From Eubacterium sp. (GTDB lineage Bacteria > Bacillota > Clostridia > Lachnospirales > Lachnospiraceae), in assembly GCA_024698585.1 (NCBI GenBank), contig JAILRB010000026.1:1-52002 (forward strand): a stretch of DNA of 52,002 nucleotides, written 5' to 3'. Shown here one piece after another: positions 35,309 through 45,425 of the stretch (position 1 is the stretch's first letter; each line of letters opens with the position of its first letter). A program made the position numbers and the translations under genes. The notes under the pieces are model-generated. The model was given only the letters and a program-made list of their open reading frames with translations, was not told where the DNA came from and did no database searches.

Positions 35309-36157
35309 ATGAATTTAAAAGACTACCAGCTCGTTTGGAGCGATGAGTTTGATTATGAAGGAGCACCGGACTCCTCAAAATGGAATTATGAAGTAGGAAA
35401 TTTCCAGTGGCCAAACCGTGAACTGCAGGCCTATACCAATCGTCCCGGCAATGTTTTTGTCAAGGACGGTAAGCTGACCATTCGTTCCATTAAGGAGCAG
35501 GACGGAGAACGAGAATATACTTCTGCGAAACTGGTGACGCGGGACCGCGCTCATTGGCAGTACGGTTATTTTGACATTCGTGCCAAGTTTCCCAAAGGAC
35601 TGGGGTGTTGGCCAGCTATCTGGATGATGCCTTACCGTGAGCCTAGAAAGGTTCCGGATGGTGTTCCGGTTCGTTCCGATGGGAGACCGGATTTTTCCAA
35701 ATTTACCGAAGAAGATTTCAAGAAATTTCCGAAGCCGGATATCAAAGACCGTTGGCCAAACTGTGGCGAGATTGATTTAATAGAACACATCGGTCGGCGA
35801 CCAAATAGTGCGTTATTCAGTTTGCACTCCGGTCGTCACAACCACACCCGTCACGACACCATTCCATATACTACCGTGGTCGATTTTGACGAAGGATTTT
35901 TTGACGACTTCCATGACTACTCCATGGAATGGACTCCGGACTACTTTGAATTTTTCATCGACGGAGAAAGCTACTGTCGCTATAACAAAACTGACGACCC
36001 GGAAGATCAGGGCTATGATGCATGGCCATTTGACAAACCATTCTTCCTCATTATGAACACCGCTGTGGGTGGTGGATTGGGTGGTCCGGTAGATGACAGT
36101 GCCTTACCATTCTTATTTGAAATCGAACACGTTCGTGTATATCAGAAAAAGAATTAG
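35309..36157 (+). CDS. GH16 family glucanase, apparently cytoplasmic
   Basis: The 282-residue enzyme has the GH16 catalytic motif GEIDLIEHIG with nucleophile and acid/base glutamates, the N-terminal LVWSDEFDYEGAPDSSKWNYE block and WPAIWMMP, typical of beta-1,3(4)-glucanases/laminarinases (GH16_3). There is no signal peptide: the start at 35309 follows AAAGGGG, so the enzyme acts inside the cell on imported oligosaccharides or is exported by another route. The gene stands alone under a palindromic operator and has its own terminator. Confidence 0.93.
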   Translation: MNLKDYQLVWSDEFDYEGAPDSSKWNYEVGNFQWPNRELQAYTNRPGNVFVKDGKLTIRSIKEQDGEREYTSAKLVTRDRAHWQYGYFDIRAKFPKGLGCWPAIWMMPYREPRKVPDGVPVRSDGRPDFSKFTEEDFKKFPKPDIKDRWPNCGEIDLIEHIGRRPNSALFSLHSGRHNHTRHDTIPYTTVVDFDEGFFDDFHDYSMEWTPDYFEFFIDGESYCRYNKTDDPEDQGYDAWPFDKPFFLIMNTAVGGGLGGPVDDSALPFLFEIEHVRVYQKKN

Positions 36158-36177
36158 AAAATTGATTATTGCATCTC

Positions 36178-36204
36178 AAGGGGCGTTTTAGCGCCCCTTT
36201 TTTT
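36178..36204 (+). terminator. Terminator of the GH16 gene
   Basis: AAGGGGCG-TTTTA-GCGCCCC followed by TTTTTTT. Confidence 0.9.
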
Positions 36205-36215
36205 GCGCCTACATA

Positions 36216-36246
36216 TGAAAACCCCTCAGGAATTTCCTGAGGGGTC
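36216..36246 (-). terminator. Terminator after tRNA-Gly
   Basis: A perfect 11-bp stem CCCCTCAGGAA/TTCCTGAGGGG, followed by TTTTC on the minus strand. Confidence 0.85.
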
Positions 36247-36252
36247 AAGAAA

Positions 36253-36323
36253 AGCGGGTGATGGGAATCGAACCCACATATCCAGCTTGGAAGGCTGGTG
36301 TTCTACCACTGAACTACACCCGC
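36253..36323 (-). tRNA. tRNA-Gly (TCC anticodon)
   Basis: A 71-base cloverleaf on the minus strand: acceptor GCGGGTG/CACCCGC with discriminator T, anticodon stem CCAGC/GCTGG with loop CTTCCAA (anticodon TCC, reading GGA), T arm GTGGGTTCGATTCCCAT. CCA is not encoded. Confidence 0.96.
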
Positions 36324-36434
36324 AAATAACAGAACAATCAAGTTTTCTCTCTCGACTGCTCTGCTATTTTATCTTATTCTTTTATATTTGTCAAGTTATT
36401 TTTCTTTTTTCAATACAATATGAATTATAGAATT

Positions 36435-38966
36435 CTATTTAAAGAATCTTTCATCGGAATTCGCTTTTCTACTCCATCTTTCGTATGGTTCATTAAATGG
36501 GTGCGGATTTAATACCAAATTTGTAAAATCATTAATACACTTATTTTCATTAAAAGCGTATCGTTGAACATTTAATATGTTATCTTCACCCATCAAAAAG
36601 ATTCCTCCCATTTTCGACTTCCAAAAATAACTATTTATGCTTTTTACATTTGGTCCAATATAGAGCTTTGGCCATTCACTCACATCTTCATTATTTTCAT
36701 CTACATACTTACATCCATTAAACATTCCAACAAACCCGTTGCAGTTATATCGACACTTAGCATTTTCAGCATCATAATAAACATTCATTAATTTAGGCAA
36801 TCCATCAAACGTCAATGTATCTATATATCTTATATTATACGGAATTGTAATATTATTAACTTCTTTTTTCACATCATTAGTCATAAAATCCTGCGTTCCA
36901 AGTGGCACAAGTGCTGGATTTCCATGTCCAATTTCTCTTACTTCAACATCAAAATCAGTGAAAGACGGGATTTCTAAATTTGATAAATCCCGAATGAAAA
37001 ATCCATTATATTTGTATATTTTAGCGACTACATTTCCTGTTTCATCATCCTTGTAAAAAGAATATGAAAACTTCCCATATTGATCTACTAAGCAACTGTA
37101 CAATTCAGGTAAATCCTTCTCTCTATCAATCAGTGTAGTTTGAAATTTGATAATTGAATTTCTATTTCTATAGTCGTCTGCCACAGACGAAGCTTTTATC
37201 ACATCATACGAAACTTTCAAGCAATCTTTATAAGCTCCTGCAACTGGAATTATTTCTATAGCAGATTCTCCCATATTCTTCAGCCAATTCTTCAAACATT
37301 TCTTCATTTCCTCACTTATTGTTGAATCAGATATAAATGGATTATCCACCAACTCTCTATACTCCGCATCATATGGTATAACACATGTTTCACATCCAGC
37401 ATGGCCAAGCTTTGCCCCTTTAAGCATCAATTGTTCTTTCTCAGTTAAATCCGTTGCCTGCTTTGCCATTTTAAAGTATGTTTCAGCTTCTCCACACGAT
37501 ATAAAAGTTGAATAGTAATTCAAATATGTCAAAAATGTTTGCGCTAAACTTATATCATTATCAATACTTCCTGATAGACCTCCTGATGTAAAGGTTTTAT
37601 TGCCTTCAGCAATCTCCTTCTCAGACTCAGCCGATAAAAATGGTTTTACTCCTGATCCATCCAGTAAAGCACTTATCTTTTCAGATTTTTTATTTTCTAA
37701 AATGCTCTTTACAATTTCATCTGGCGGAAAAATGCTAATCAAATAGTTCTTTATAAATTCATTTTTAATTGAATTCAACGACAGATATCTAAACCAATCC
37801 AATGTATCAATCCATTCGTCTGCCATTTTATCTAGTACAACATTTTCGGGAGCTTCTTCACCAGGTTTATAATCAGAAAAGTTTTTTGTCTTTTCTCTAT
37901 TTACAAATACATATGAGTTACTTTTACTTCCATCAGTGTATTTCGTTGTAATTTTATAGACATAATTTTTTGTTGTATCTGAAACTGTATACTTAAACGT
38001 ATTTTGTCCATTCACGGAAGTCACAAAATTTTCATTTGCTTTCTCGTCAATTTCATAAAGCGAAGAACTCTCCGGAGCCTTACCTGCTTTGTTGTTAGGT
38101 ATTTTTACAATAAGTTCATTTCTTTCAACGTTATAAGAATAATCTACATTTTTTGTTTCTTTATCCCACACAGCATACAAAGATGTATCTTTCAATATCG
38201 AAATAATAGAATTTTCTTCGTACGAGACAATGTCTGAACCATCCTTACTCCATCCCAAAAACGAATACCCTCCGCGCGATGGAGTTAAATTGTTCATTTT
38301 CAAATAAATATTTTTTCCTTGTGTTATCTTAGGCTCATTCCCCCAAACTGAACCTGAATCCGAAAAATTTCCTCCATTTGGATATAATTTCAAATTATAG
38401 AAATCTGCTTTCCAAACAGCCCAGTAACTTGCCGTGGTTTTAGGTAAGCTATCACCAATTCCATAGGATGGCGTTACAGCATCTTTATTTGTACTCCACC
38501 CCATAAAAATATATCTTGCTCTACTTGGTGTGTAACTGTTAGTTAATTTAAGTCCTGCATCAAGTGGCATTTTTACCTTTTTTGTTGTTGAACTTCCGTA
38601 GTCTCCTCCATTCCCCTCAAAGGTGATATAATAATAATCCATTCTCCAAACGGCATAATATGTCGCAGTCTTTCTAGGTAATACAGAACCAACCGTATAG
38701 GAAACTTTTTTCGAATTCTTATCTTTGCTCCACCCTAAAAACGTGCAATCTGTTTTTTTAGGATTATAACTGTTAGTTAATTTAAGTCCTGCTTCAGATG
38801 GCATTTTTACCTTTTTTGTTGATGCACCACTAAAATTTCCACCACTTGCGTCTAACGTAATAGTATAAGTACCATTTGCATTAGCATTTTCTGTCAATAT
38901 TCCTAATGAAAAAAACAGCAAAATGCCCAAAAACATTACTACATTTTTCGTTACAAATTTGTTCAT
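36435..38966 (-). CDS. Large secreted protein with three InlB B-repeats
   Basis: The 843-residue product has a signal peptide (about 1-31), three tandem InlB B-repeat-type domains of about 70 residues (from about 33, 107 and 183, each with the KLTNSY or similar, GWSxD/N and YAVWxxD pattern), a Fn3-like piece (about 275-360) and a long C-terminal region with no recognised domain (about 370-843) ending in segments reminiscent of BspA-like repeats (NNITIPYNIRYIDTLTFDGLPKLMNVYYD). It has no sorting motif. The gene is visibly more AT-rich than its neighbours, which may mean acquisition from elsewhere. Confidence 0.85.
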   Translation of the reverse strand: MNKFVTKNVVMFLGILLFFSLGILTENANANGTYTITLDASGGNFSGASTKKVKMPSEAGLKLTNSYNPKKTDCTFLGWSKDKNSKKVSYTVGSVLPRKTATYYAVWRMDYYYITFEGNGGDYGSSTTKKVKMPLDAGLKLTNSYTPSRARYIFMGWSTNKDAVTPSYGIGDSLPKTTASYWAVWKADFYNLKLYPNGGNFSDSGSVWGNEPKITQGKNIYLKMNNLTPSRGGYSFLGWSKDGSDIVSYEENSIISILKDTSLYAVWDKETKNVDYSYNVERNELIVKIPNNKAGKAPESSSLYEIDEKANENFVTSVNGQNTFKYTVSDTTKNYVYKITTKYTDGSKSNSYVFVNREKTKNFSDYKPGEEAPENVVLDKMADEWIDTLDWFRYLSLNSIKNEFIKNYLISIFPPDEIVKSILENKKSEKISALLDGSGVKPFLSAESEKEIAEGNKTFTSGGLSGSIDNDISLAQTFLTYLNYYSTFISCGEAETYFKMAKQATDLTEKEQLMLKGAKLGHAGCETCVIPYDAEYRELVDNPFISDSTISEEMKKCLKNWLKNMGESAIEIIPVAGAYKDCLKVSYDVIKASSVADDYRNRNSIIKFQTTLIDREKDLPELYSCLVDQYGKFSYSFYKDDETGNVVAKIYKYNGFFIRDLSNLEIPSFTDFDVEVREIGHGNPALVPLGTQDFMTNDVKKEVNNITIPYNIRYIDTLTFDGLPKLMNVYYDAENAKCRYNCNGFVGMFNGCKYVDENNEDVSEWPKLYIGPNVKSINSYFWKSKMGGIFLMGEDNILNVQRYAFNENKCINDFTNLVLNPHPFNEPYERWSRKANSDERFFK

Positions 38967-39117
38967 TTTCTTTCCCCTTTTATGTTCTTAATATTTTGCA
39001 AAACAGTTTCTAATTATAGAGATTATTCTACATTTGTCAATAAAAAGAGCAAAATCGTACAATTTCCAACAAAAAAACCAATATTAGGCAATAAATAATA
39101 CTTTTTCCATCACTTTT

Positions 39118-40995
39118 TTATTTTGACTTCACTTTTGTCCATAAGTTTGCACTAAAAGCCTTGATTTCTTTTTCCTGATTTTTAAACTCTTCATTTTTCG
39201 GATTCGAGGTATCCGGTGCACATCCGTTGTTGTCAGCATATTCCTCGTCACGATAATATTCATAAGTCGTCTTTACCGCACTGTCATAGCCAATATATTC
39301 TGTGTTTTGTACCGATACATCTTCCTGCAGGAAGAAGTCCATAAACTGATATGCTAAGTCCGTATTGTCACAGTACTTTGTCATGACCATGGCATCTGTC
39401 CAGACATTGGTTCCCTGATCCGGTACAAAGAAATCCATATTTTCATTTTCTGAAATAATGTATGCACCGTCTCCGGAATAAACGACTGCCATTGCCTTGT
39501 TGCCGGAAATCATATTATCAATTACGTCATCGCCTACATAAACCGGCTCCATAGAATCCCGCTGGTCAATCAACCACTGATATGCAGCATTTAATTCTGA
39601 CTTTTTATCCGTATTCATGGAATAACCCAGTGCTTTTAAAGCCACCATAAAGGAATCTCGTTCTGAGTCATACATGTAAATCTGTCCCTTGTACTTTTCA
39701 TTGTTGAGGATTTCCCAGCCCTGCTGCAAGTCCTTCTCATCCACGATATTCTTATCATATAAGATTCCTACTGTTCCCCAGTAATAAGGCACTCCGTACT
39801 TACTTTCCGGATCGAACTCTTTTCCTAAAAGTTCCGGAATGATTGCATCTTTATTTTTTATTTTATTCCAATCAATTTCCTGAAGATACTTTTCTTCAAT
39901 CAGTTTTTCAATCATGTAGTCTGACGGAATAATAATGTCATATTCTGCACCACTTTCCAGTTTCGTATACATGGATTCATTGGAATCAAAGGTTTCATAA
40001 ACCACCTTACAATGATTTTCTTTTTCAAATCGGGTCAGCAATTCCGTATCAATATATTCCCCGGAATTAAATACACGAAGAACCGGTTTTTGGGAAATTG
40101 CCGTATACTTATATACCATAACCCCAGCCAGACAAATAATTCCCACGCCTGCGAGAGCTGTTGCAAGGTGTTTTAGTCTGGACTTTCCGGTGTTTTCCAT
40201 TTCCACTTCTTTTCCGCGATGCTTCTTAGAAAGGTATGGAATTACATTCACCAGAATGATAATAATGACAACCGCCAAAATCAATAAGGTTGATAACGCA
40301 TTAATGGTCGGGTTCGTTCGCTTCGTCATATTGTATACCACGATGGAGATGTTTGATACTCCATTTCCGGTTACGAAATAGGATACGACAAAGTCATCCA
40401 GGGACATGGTAAATGCCAAAAGCATTCCGGCATAGATTCCCGGCTTTAACATCGGCAGAATAACCTTGGTCATGGCCTGACCCGGTGTTGCCCCTAAGTC
40501 CATTGCTGCGTTTGCCAGATTGTGATCCATGCTTCGCACCTTTGGATAAACACTGGTAATTACATATGGCGTACAAAATGCTATATGCGCCAAAAGCATG
40601 GTAATATATCCTCGCTCCATACGGGCAGAGGTAAATAAAATCATCAGTCCGATGGCTGTTACAATATCCGGATTCATAATCGGCATATTGTTTACATTTA
40701 ATATCCATTCCTTCAACACTTTTCTGCTTCGGGAAAGTCCGATGGATGTAATAGTTCCCAACACCGTGGAAATCAGCGTAGAAATAATCGCAATACTAAT
40801 GGATACATAAACTGCCGACAGAATGTTTTGATCCGTCAATAATTTCTGATACCAACGCAGTGAAAATCCCGTGAATTTCGTCAAGGATTTTGATGAGTTG
40901 AAGGAGAAAAACATTGTAATGGCAATCGGCAAATATAAAAAGATAAAACACAAAACGATATAAAGTTTTGGTCCAATGGAAAGCTTCTTTTTCAC
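39118..40995 (-). CDS. potCD: PotC-PotD fusion: polyamine ABC permease joined to its binding protein
   Basis: The 625-residue protein combines two usually separate components. Residues 1 to about 265 are the PotC-type permease (six membrane helices; EAA-like loop MDLGATPGQAMTKVILPMLKPGI). A linker and a seventh helix (about 280-300) then lead into a PotD-type periplasmic binding domain (about 305-625: VLRVFNSGEYIDTELL, YETFDSNESMYTKL, VPYYWGTVGILYD). It lacks a lipobox because the anchor helix tethers the binding domain. The substrate is probably spermidine or putrescine. The start overlaps the potB stop. Confidence 0.94.
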   Translation of the reverse strand: MKKKLSIGPKLYIVLCFIFLYLPIAITMFFSFNSSKSLTKFTGFSLRWYQKLLTDQNILSAVYVSISIAIISTLISTVLGTITSIGLSRSRKVLKEWILNVNNMPIMNPDIVTAIGLMILFTSARMERGYITMLLAHIAFCTPYVITSVYPKVRSMDHNLANAAMDLGATPGQAMTKVILPMLKPGIYAGMLLAFTMSLDDFVVSYFVTGNGVSNISIVVYNMTKRTNPTINALSTLLILAVVIIIILVNVIPYLSKKHRGKEVEMENTGKSRLKHLATALAGVGIICLAGVMVYKYTAISQKPVLRVFNSGEYIDTELLTRFEKENHCKVVYETFDSNESMYTKLESGAEYDIIIPSDYMIEKLIEEKYLQEIDWNKIKNKDAIIPELLGKEFDPESKYGVPYYWGTVGILYDKNIVDEKDLQQGWEILNNEKYKGQIYMYDSERDSFMVALKALGYSMNTDKKSELNAAYQWLIDQRDSMEPVYVGDDVIDNMISGNKAMAVVYSGDGAYIISENENMDFFVPDQGTNVWTDAMVMTKYCDNTDLAYQFMDFFLQEDVSVQNTEYIGYDSAVKTTYEYYRDEEYADNNGCAPDTSNPKNEEFKNQEKEIKAFSANLWTKVKSK

Positions 40996-41825
40996 TATTT
41001 CTCACCTCCATTGTCATCATTGTCTATCTTCTTCATGACTCCCATCAGCAATAAAATCGCCACTGCAAGAATCACGGAAATCGCACTACCAAAGTTCCAA
41101 TCTCCTACAGAGATGAACTGGTTTTCAATCAGGTTACCTATGAGAACATACTGATGTCCGCCAAGCAATACCGGAATAACGAAGCTGGAGATGGACAGCA
41201 GGAACACCAATGTCACACCACTGATTACTCCCGGTAAGGATAACTTGAAAATAACTTTCGTGAATGTTTTCAGTCGGTTTGCTCCCAAATCACCAGCTGC
41301 TTCCACCATGGAATGATCCATCTTTGCCAAGGATGTATGAATTGGAATTACCATAAAAGGCAACAAGTCACAAACAAGACCGATGATAACAGAAAAGTTG
41401 GTATACATCATCGTCTGTTCATTAAGCCCCAATGCCTTCAGCAATCCGTTAATGATTCCATTGTCTGACAACAGGCTAATCCACGCATAGGTTCGAAGTA
41501 ATGTATTGATCCACATTGGGATGGTTACAATCAAAATCAGAATACTTTGAGATGTCTCGTCAAACTTTGCAATAAAATATGCCAACGGATATGCCAGCAT
41601 CAGACAAATCGCAGTGGTCACAAAACCAATCTGCAATGACTTCCAAAATACACTTAAGTATATCGGATCTGAAATTTTCTTAAAATTATCTAATGAAAAA
41701 TGTATTGTTAAAAGCGAATTTCCTTCCGTAGTTATGGAGTAAAGAATAATCATAATCAGCGGAAGTACAATCAATAAAAACGACCATACTACATAAGGCT
41801 TCGCCAATCCTTTAAAATGTCTCAT
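40995..41825 (-). CDS. potB: Polyamine ABC transporter permease PotB
   Basis: The 276-residue product has six predicted membrane helices and the EAA loop EAAGDLGANRLKTFTKVIFKLSLPGV typical of spermidine/putrescine permeases. It pairs with the permease half of the PotCD fusion. It lies 9 bases after potA and overlaps potCD by one base. Confidence 0.94.
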   Translation of the reverse strand: MRHFKGLAKPYVVWSFLLIVLPLIMIILYSITTEGNSLLTIHFSLDNFKKISDPIYLSVFWKSLQIGFVTTAICLMLAYPLAYFIAKFDETSQSILILIVTIPMWINTLLRTYAWISLLSDNGIINGLLKALGLNEQTMMYTNFSVIIGLVCDLLPFMVIPIHTSLAKMDHSMVEAAGDLGANRLKTFTKVIFKLSLPGVISGVTLVFLLSISSFVIPVLLGGHQYVLIGNLIENQFISVGDWNFGSAISVILAVAILLLMGVMKKIDNDDNGGEK

Positions 41826-41834
41826 TTCCGTCTC

Positions 41835-42884
41835 CTAACTATTAATAGAATTTGCGTGCATTACCTGAATATCAAACGGGTCAATGGTTAATCCCACTTC
41901 TTTTCCTACCTCAATATTTTCGGTCGTGTGCACCTTATAGTTTCGATACTTTGTTTTTACCAGATATTCGTAATGAACTCCCATAAACACCTTAGAAGTA
42001 ATCGGTCCAGAAACTTTGCCCTCCTGAGGAGACACGATACGCATATCTTCCGGACGCAGTACCACATCGATTTCTTCGTTTTCCTTAAAGCCCTTATCAA
42101 CACATTCCCACTGTGCATCATCAAACTGTACCAGACAGTCCTTTAACATATTTCCGGAAATAATATTGGATTCTCCAATAAAGTTTGCCACAAAGCGGTT
42201 CTGTGGTTCATTGTAAATATCCATCGGCGTACCAATCTGCTGAATGATTCCCTCATTGATAACAACAATGGTATCTGACATGGACAATGCTTCCTCTTGA
42301 TCGTGGGTTACGAAAATAAATGTGATTCCAACTTCCTTTTGAATCTTCTTTAATTCCACCTGCATTTCTTTTCGAAGTTTCGCATCCAGGGCGCTGAGCG
42401 GTTCATCTAACAAAAGTACCTTTGGTTCATTGACCAGGGCACGGGCGATTGCCACACGCTGCTGCTGTCCACCGGATAAAGAAGTGACATCACGCTTTTC
42501 ATAACCACTGAGTCCTACCAGTTTCAGCATTTCCTTCACTTTTTTTGTAATCTCTGCTTTATCCATTTTTTTCAGGTTTAATCCGAATGCAACGTTATCG
42601 TACACATTTAAAAATGGAAACAGTGCGTACTTCTGAAATACTGTATTGACTTCTCTTTTATATGGCGGAAGCTTCGCAATATCTTTTCCCTCAAAAATCA
42701 CCTGGCCACCATCCGGATCCTCAAAACCACTGATAATTCGAAGAATGGTGGTTTTTCCACATCCACTTGGCCCCAATAACGTCAAAAATTCCTTTTCATG
42801 AATATTCAAATCAATTCCTTTTAACACCTGCTGGTCGTCAAAGGTTTTTGTGATGTTTTTTAATTCAATAATTGTATTGCTCAT
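41835..42884 (-). CDS. potA: Polyamine ABC transporter ATPase PotA
   Basis: The 349-residue ATPase has Walker [10 protein letters not shown] (38-46), signature [15 protein letters not shown], Walker [13 protein letters not shown], and a C-terminal TOBE-like regulatory domain (about 235-349). It powers PotB and PotCD for polyamine uptake. It follows the cupin regulator gene by 26 bases. Confidence 0.95.
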   Translation of the reverse strand: MSNTIIELKNITKTFDDQQVLKGIDLNIHEKEFLTLLGPSGCGKTTILRIISGFEDPDGGQVIFEGKDIAKLPPYKREVNTVFQKYALFPFLNVYDNVAFGLNLKKMDKAEITKKVKEMLKLVGLSGYEKRDVTSLSGGQQQRVAIARALVNEPKVLLLDEPLSALDAKLRKEMQVELKKIQKEVGITFIFVTHDQEEALSMSDTIVVINEGIIQQIGTPMDIYNEPQNRFVANFIGESNIISGNMLKDCLVQFDDAQWECVDKGFKENEEIDVVLRPEDMRIVSPQEGKVSGPITSKVFMGVHYEYLVKTKYRNYKVHTTENIEVGKEVGLTIDPFDIQVMHANSINS

Positions 42885-42910
42885 CTTCTCTTCCTTTTCC
42901 TCAATTTTTA

Positions 42911-43444
42911 TTAAAATGCCGGCGGACTACTAATCCAAAGAACCTGTGCTCCCCGTTCACTTTTTAGCGAATAACTGTTATTTGCGGGATAATAAAAAGC
43001 CTCTCCCCTTTTAACCTTGAACTGCTTTTCACCAATGGTCAATTTTACATTTCCCTTCAGCACATATCCAAACACTTCTCCTTCAAATGGCGGATGCTCG
43101 TAGCTGCTTCCTCCCGGTTGTAATTCCAACAGAATTGGTTCCATTTCATTCTTTTGGGCATTCGGAACAATCCACGTAATCCGATGCTTCAAGTCCTCAT
43201 CGATTTTTTCAAAGAAATCTTCCTTCTTAAAAACAACCTGACGATCTTCATCATCACTGAAAAAATGCTTCAGATCTGTACCAAGACACTGGAGAATATC
43301 CACCAACGTGGCAATAGACGGTGATGTGTGATTTCGTTCTACCTGAGAGATAAATCCCTTCGTGAGTTCCGCCCTGTCAGCCAGTTCCTCCTGGGTCAGA
43401 TTCTTCTGAATTCGCAGTTCCTTAATTTTATTTCCTATATCCAT
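42911..43444 (-). CDS. XRE-HTH regulator with C-terminal cupin (PuuR-like)
   Basis: The start at 43444 follows AGAGGGAACT; the longer frame begins without a site. The 177-residue product has an XRE helix-turn-helix (about 1-62, [24 protein letters not shown]) and a cupin domain (about 105-177, [24 protein letters not shown]). This architecture, like PuuR, usually controls polyamine genes; here it leads the pot operon and probably represses it (inference). It has a clear promoter and a nearby dyad. Confidence 0.92.
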   Translation of the reverse strand: MDIGNKIKELRIQKNLTQEELADRAELTKGFISQVERNHTSPSIATLVDILQCLGTDLKHFFSDDEDRQVVFKKEDFFEKIDEDLKHRITWIVPNAQKNEMEPILLELQPGGSSYEHPPFEGEVFGYVLKGNVKLTIGEKQFKVKRGEAFYYPANNSYSLKSERGAQVLWISSPPAF

Positions 43445-43469
43445 AGTTCCCTCTTTAGTTTTCATATAT

Positions 43470-43526
43470 TAAACAAAAAGTTTAGAAATACTGATTAATC
43501 ATATAGTTTTTTATATAGGATGTCAA
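43470..43526 (-). promoter_or_regulatory. Promoter and candidate operator of the pot operon
   Basis: On the minus strand TTGACA (43526-43521), 17 bases and TATGAT (43503-43498). A dyad TAAAC-N5-GTTTA (43470-43484) lies just downstream of the start, a possible site for the operon's own HTH-cupin protein. Confidence 0.65.
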
Positions 43527-43549
43527 TAAGATTTTTACTCTTCTAAAAA

Positions 43550-43596
43550 AATAAAAACCGAAGACAAAGTTCATAAACAAAACTTCAATCTTCGGT
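43550..43596 (-). terminator. Second terminator-like hairpin upstream of the pot promoter
   Basis: ACCGAAG...CTTCGGT with an inner AAGTT/AACTT pairing, followed on the minus strand by TTTTTATTTTTTT. It backs up the ligase terminator at 43652 and insulates the pot operon. Confidence 0.7.
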
Positions 43597-43651
43597 ATGT
43601 TTTGATAATAACATTCTATATTTTTTTATAATAATCTCCTTTCCCTTTTCA

Positions 43652-43684
43652 CAAATAAATAGGAGTGCCTTCAGCACCCCTATT
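43652..43684 (-). terminator. Terminator of the AMP-ligase gene
   Basis: AGGGGTGC-TGAA-GGCACTCCT followed by ATTTATTTG on the minus strand. Confidence 0.78.
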
Positions 43685-43689
43685 ACTTC

Positions 43690-45324
43690 TTATGCTTTAT
43701 TCTGTGCGTCAACCAAGTTCACGCTATTGTACATTTCTCGAAGCTTTGGCTTCTCAATTTTTCCGGTAGCGTTTCTCGGAACTTCCGTGAAAATAATCTT
43801 TCTAGGTCTCTTATATCGAGGAAGTTCCTTGCAGAATGTATTGATTTCATCTTCTGTACATTCGATATCCGGCTTCAATTCAATAATTGCTGCTGCAATT
43901 TCGCCCAAACGTTCATCCGGCAAACCAATTACCGCCACGTCCTTGATTTTCGGATGTTTACTTAAGAAGTTTTCAATCTGAACCGGATAAAGATTTTCTC
44001 CTCCGGTAATAATCACATCTTTCTTACGGTCTACCAGATAAATAAATCCATCTTCATCCTTCTCTGCCATATCTCCTGTGTAAAGCCATCCGCCCTTAAT
44101 AGTGTCAGCAGTTGCCTTCTCATCATTGTAATAACAGGTCATCACTCCAGGCCCCTTTACAATCAGTTCTCCGACTTCTCCCTGTGGCACCTCCGCGCCA
44201 TCCGGCGAAACAATCTTCGCTTCCCATCCATAACCCGGAATTCCAATTGCTCCAACCTTATGAATATTTTCCACACCAAGATGAACGCAACCAGGTCCAA
44301 TGGATTCGGACAATCCATAGTTTGTATCATACTGATGTTTCGGGAAGTATTCCTTCCAACGTTTAATCAGACTCTGTGGAACCGGCTGAGCACCAATGTG
44401 CATCAGTCTCCACTGATCTAATTTATAATCAGATAATTTCAATTCTCCGCGATCCAGAGCCAGTAATAAATCCTGTGCCCAAGGAACTAAAAGCCATACA
44501 ATGGTACAACCTTCATTGGATACAGTTTCCAAAATGGTCTTTGGAGTTACTCCTTTTAATAATACAGCTTTTCCACCGGTTAAAAGGCTTCCAAACCAAT
44601 GCATTTTCGCACCAGTATGGTAAAGTGGTGGAATGCAAAGGAACACATCATCCTTGCTTTGTCCATGATGATTCTGTTCTACCTTTGCAGCATGCATCAG
44701 ACTCTCGTGATTGTGCAGAATTGCTTTCGGGAATCCTGTGGTTCCGGATGAAAAATAAATTGCTGCATCATCTTCATCAGTCAATGGGATTTCCGGTGAC
44801 AGGGATGAACAGTTTGCTGCTAACTTATCGTAATCCTCTGCGAAGGTCGGACAGTCTCCACCTACATAGAATAAAATTCTCTTTTCATCAATTTCATCCA
44901 CAATTTCTTCAATACGACCTACAAATTCCGGTCCGAAAATCAACACATCTGCCTCGGATAAATCCAGACAGTACTTGATTTCCTCTGAATCAAAACGGAA
45001 ATTCATTGGCACAGCCAATGCTCCGGTTTTCAAAATTCCGAAGTAAATCGGAAGCCACTCCAGACAGTTCATCATTAAGATAGCAACCTTGTCTCCCTTC
45101 TGGATTCCACGGCTCAATAAAAGATTTGCTACACGGTTTGCCTTTTCATTAAAAACATGCCATGTAATTTCTCTTCTGTAGTGATGGCGAGCATCCGGTT
45201 CAATTAATTCGTAATCTCTCCATGTCACTCTTCTTTTTTCCTGAATCTCAGGATTTATTTCAACCAGACAAACATCATTTGCATATTCTCTGGCATTTCT
45301 TTCCAATAATTCTGTAATTGGCAT
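43690..45324 (-). CDS. AMP-forming acyl-CoA synthetase family protein
   Basis: The 544-residue enzyme adenylates a carboxylic acid and makes its CoA thioester. The P-loop-like motif is YFSSGTTGFPKA (about 190-201), followed by NYGLSES, GGWLYTGD and the C-terminal PRNATGKIEKPK with its catalytic lysine. The length fits fatty-acid or aryl-acid CoA ligases. Nearby iorAB suggests an aryl-acid substrate (inference); the substrate pocket cannot be read by eye. It is followed by a double terminator. Confidence 0.92.
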   Translation of the reverse strand: MPITELLERNAREYANDVCLVEINPEIQEKRRVTWRDYELIEPDARHHYRREITWHVFNEKANRVANLLLSRGIQKGDKVAILMMNCLEWLPIYFGILKTGALAVPMNFRFDSEEIKYCLDLSEADVLIFGPEFVGRIEEIVDEIDEKRILFYVGGDCPTFAEDYDKLAANCSSLSPEIPLTDEDDAAIYFSSGTTGFPKAILHNHESLMHAAKVEQNHHGQSKDDVFLCIPPLYHTGAKMHWFGSLLTGGKAVLLKGVTPKTILETVSNEGCTIVWLLVPWAQDLLLALDRGELKLSDYKLDQWRLMHIGAQPVPQSLIKRWKEYFPKHQYDTNYGLSESIGPGCVHLGVENIHKVGAIGIPGYGWEAKIVSPDGAEVPQGEVGELIVKGPGVMTCYYNDEKATADTIKGGWLYTGDMAEKDEDGFIYLVDRKKDVIITGGENLYPVQIENFLSKHPKIKDVAVIGLPDERLGEIAAAIIELKPDIECTEDEINTFCKELPRYKRPRKIIFTEVPRNATGKIEKPKLREMYNSVNLVDAQNKA

Positions 45325-45425
45325 TTGTACTTTTCTCCTTTTATATTAAGTTTCCGTACCTTTTCATTACTTTAAAGTCCTAAACTACATTATAGGAAAA
45401 ATCGCTCCACCCGTCAAGAAAGCTT

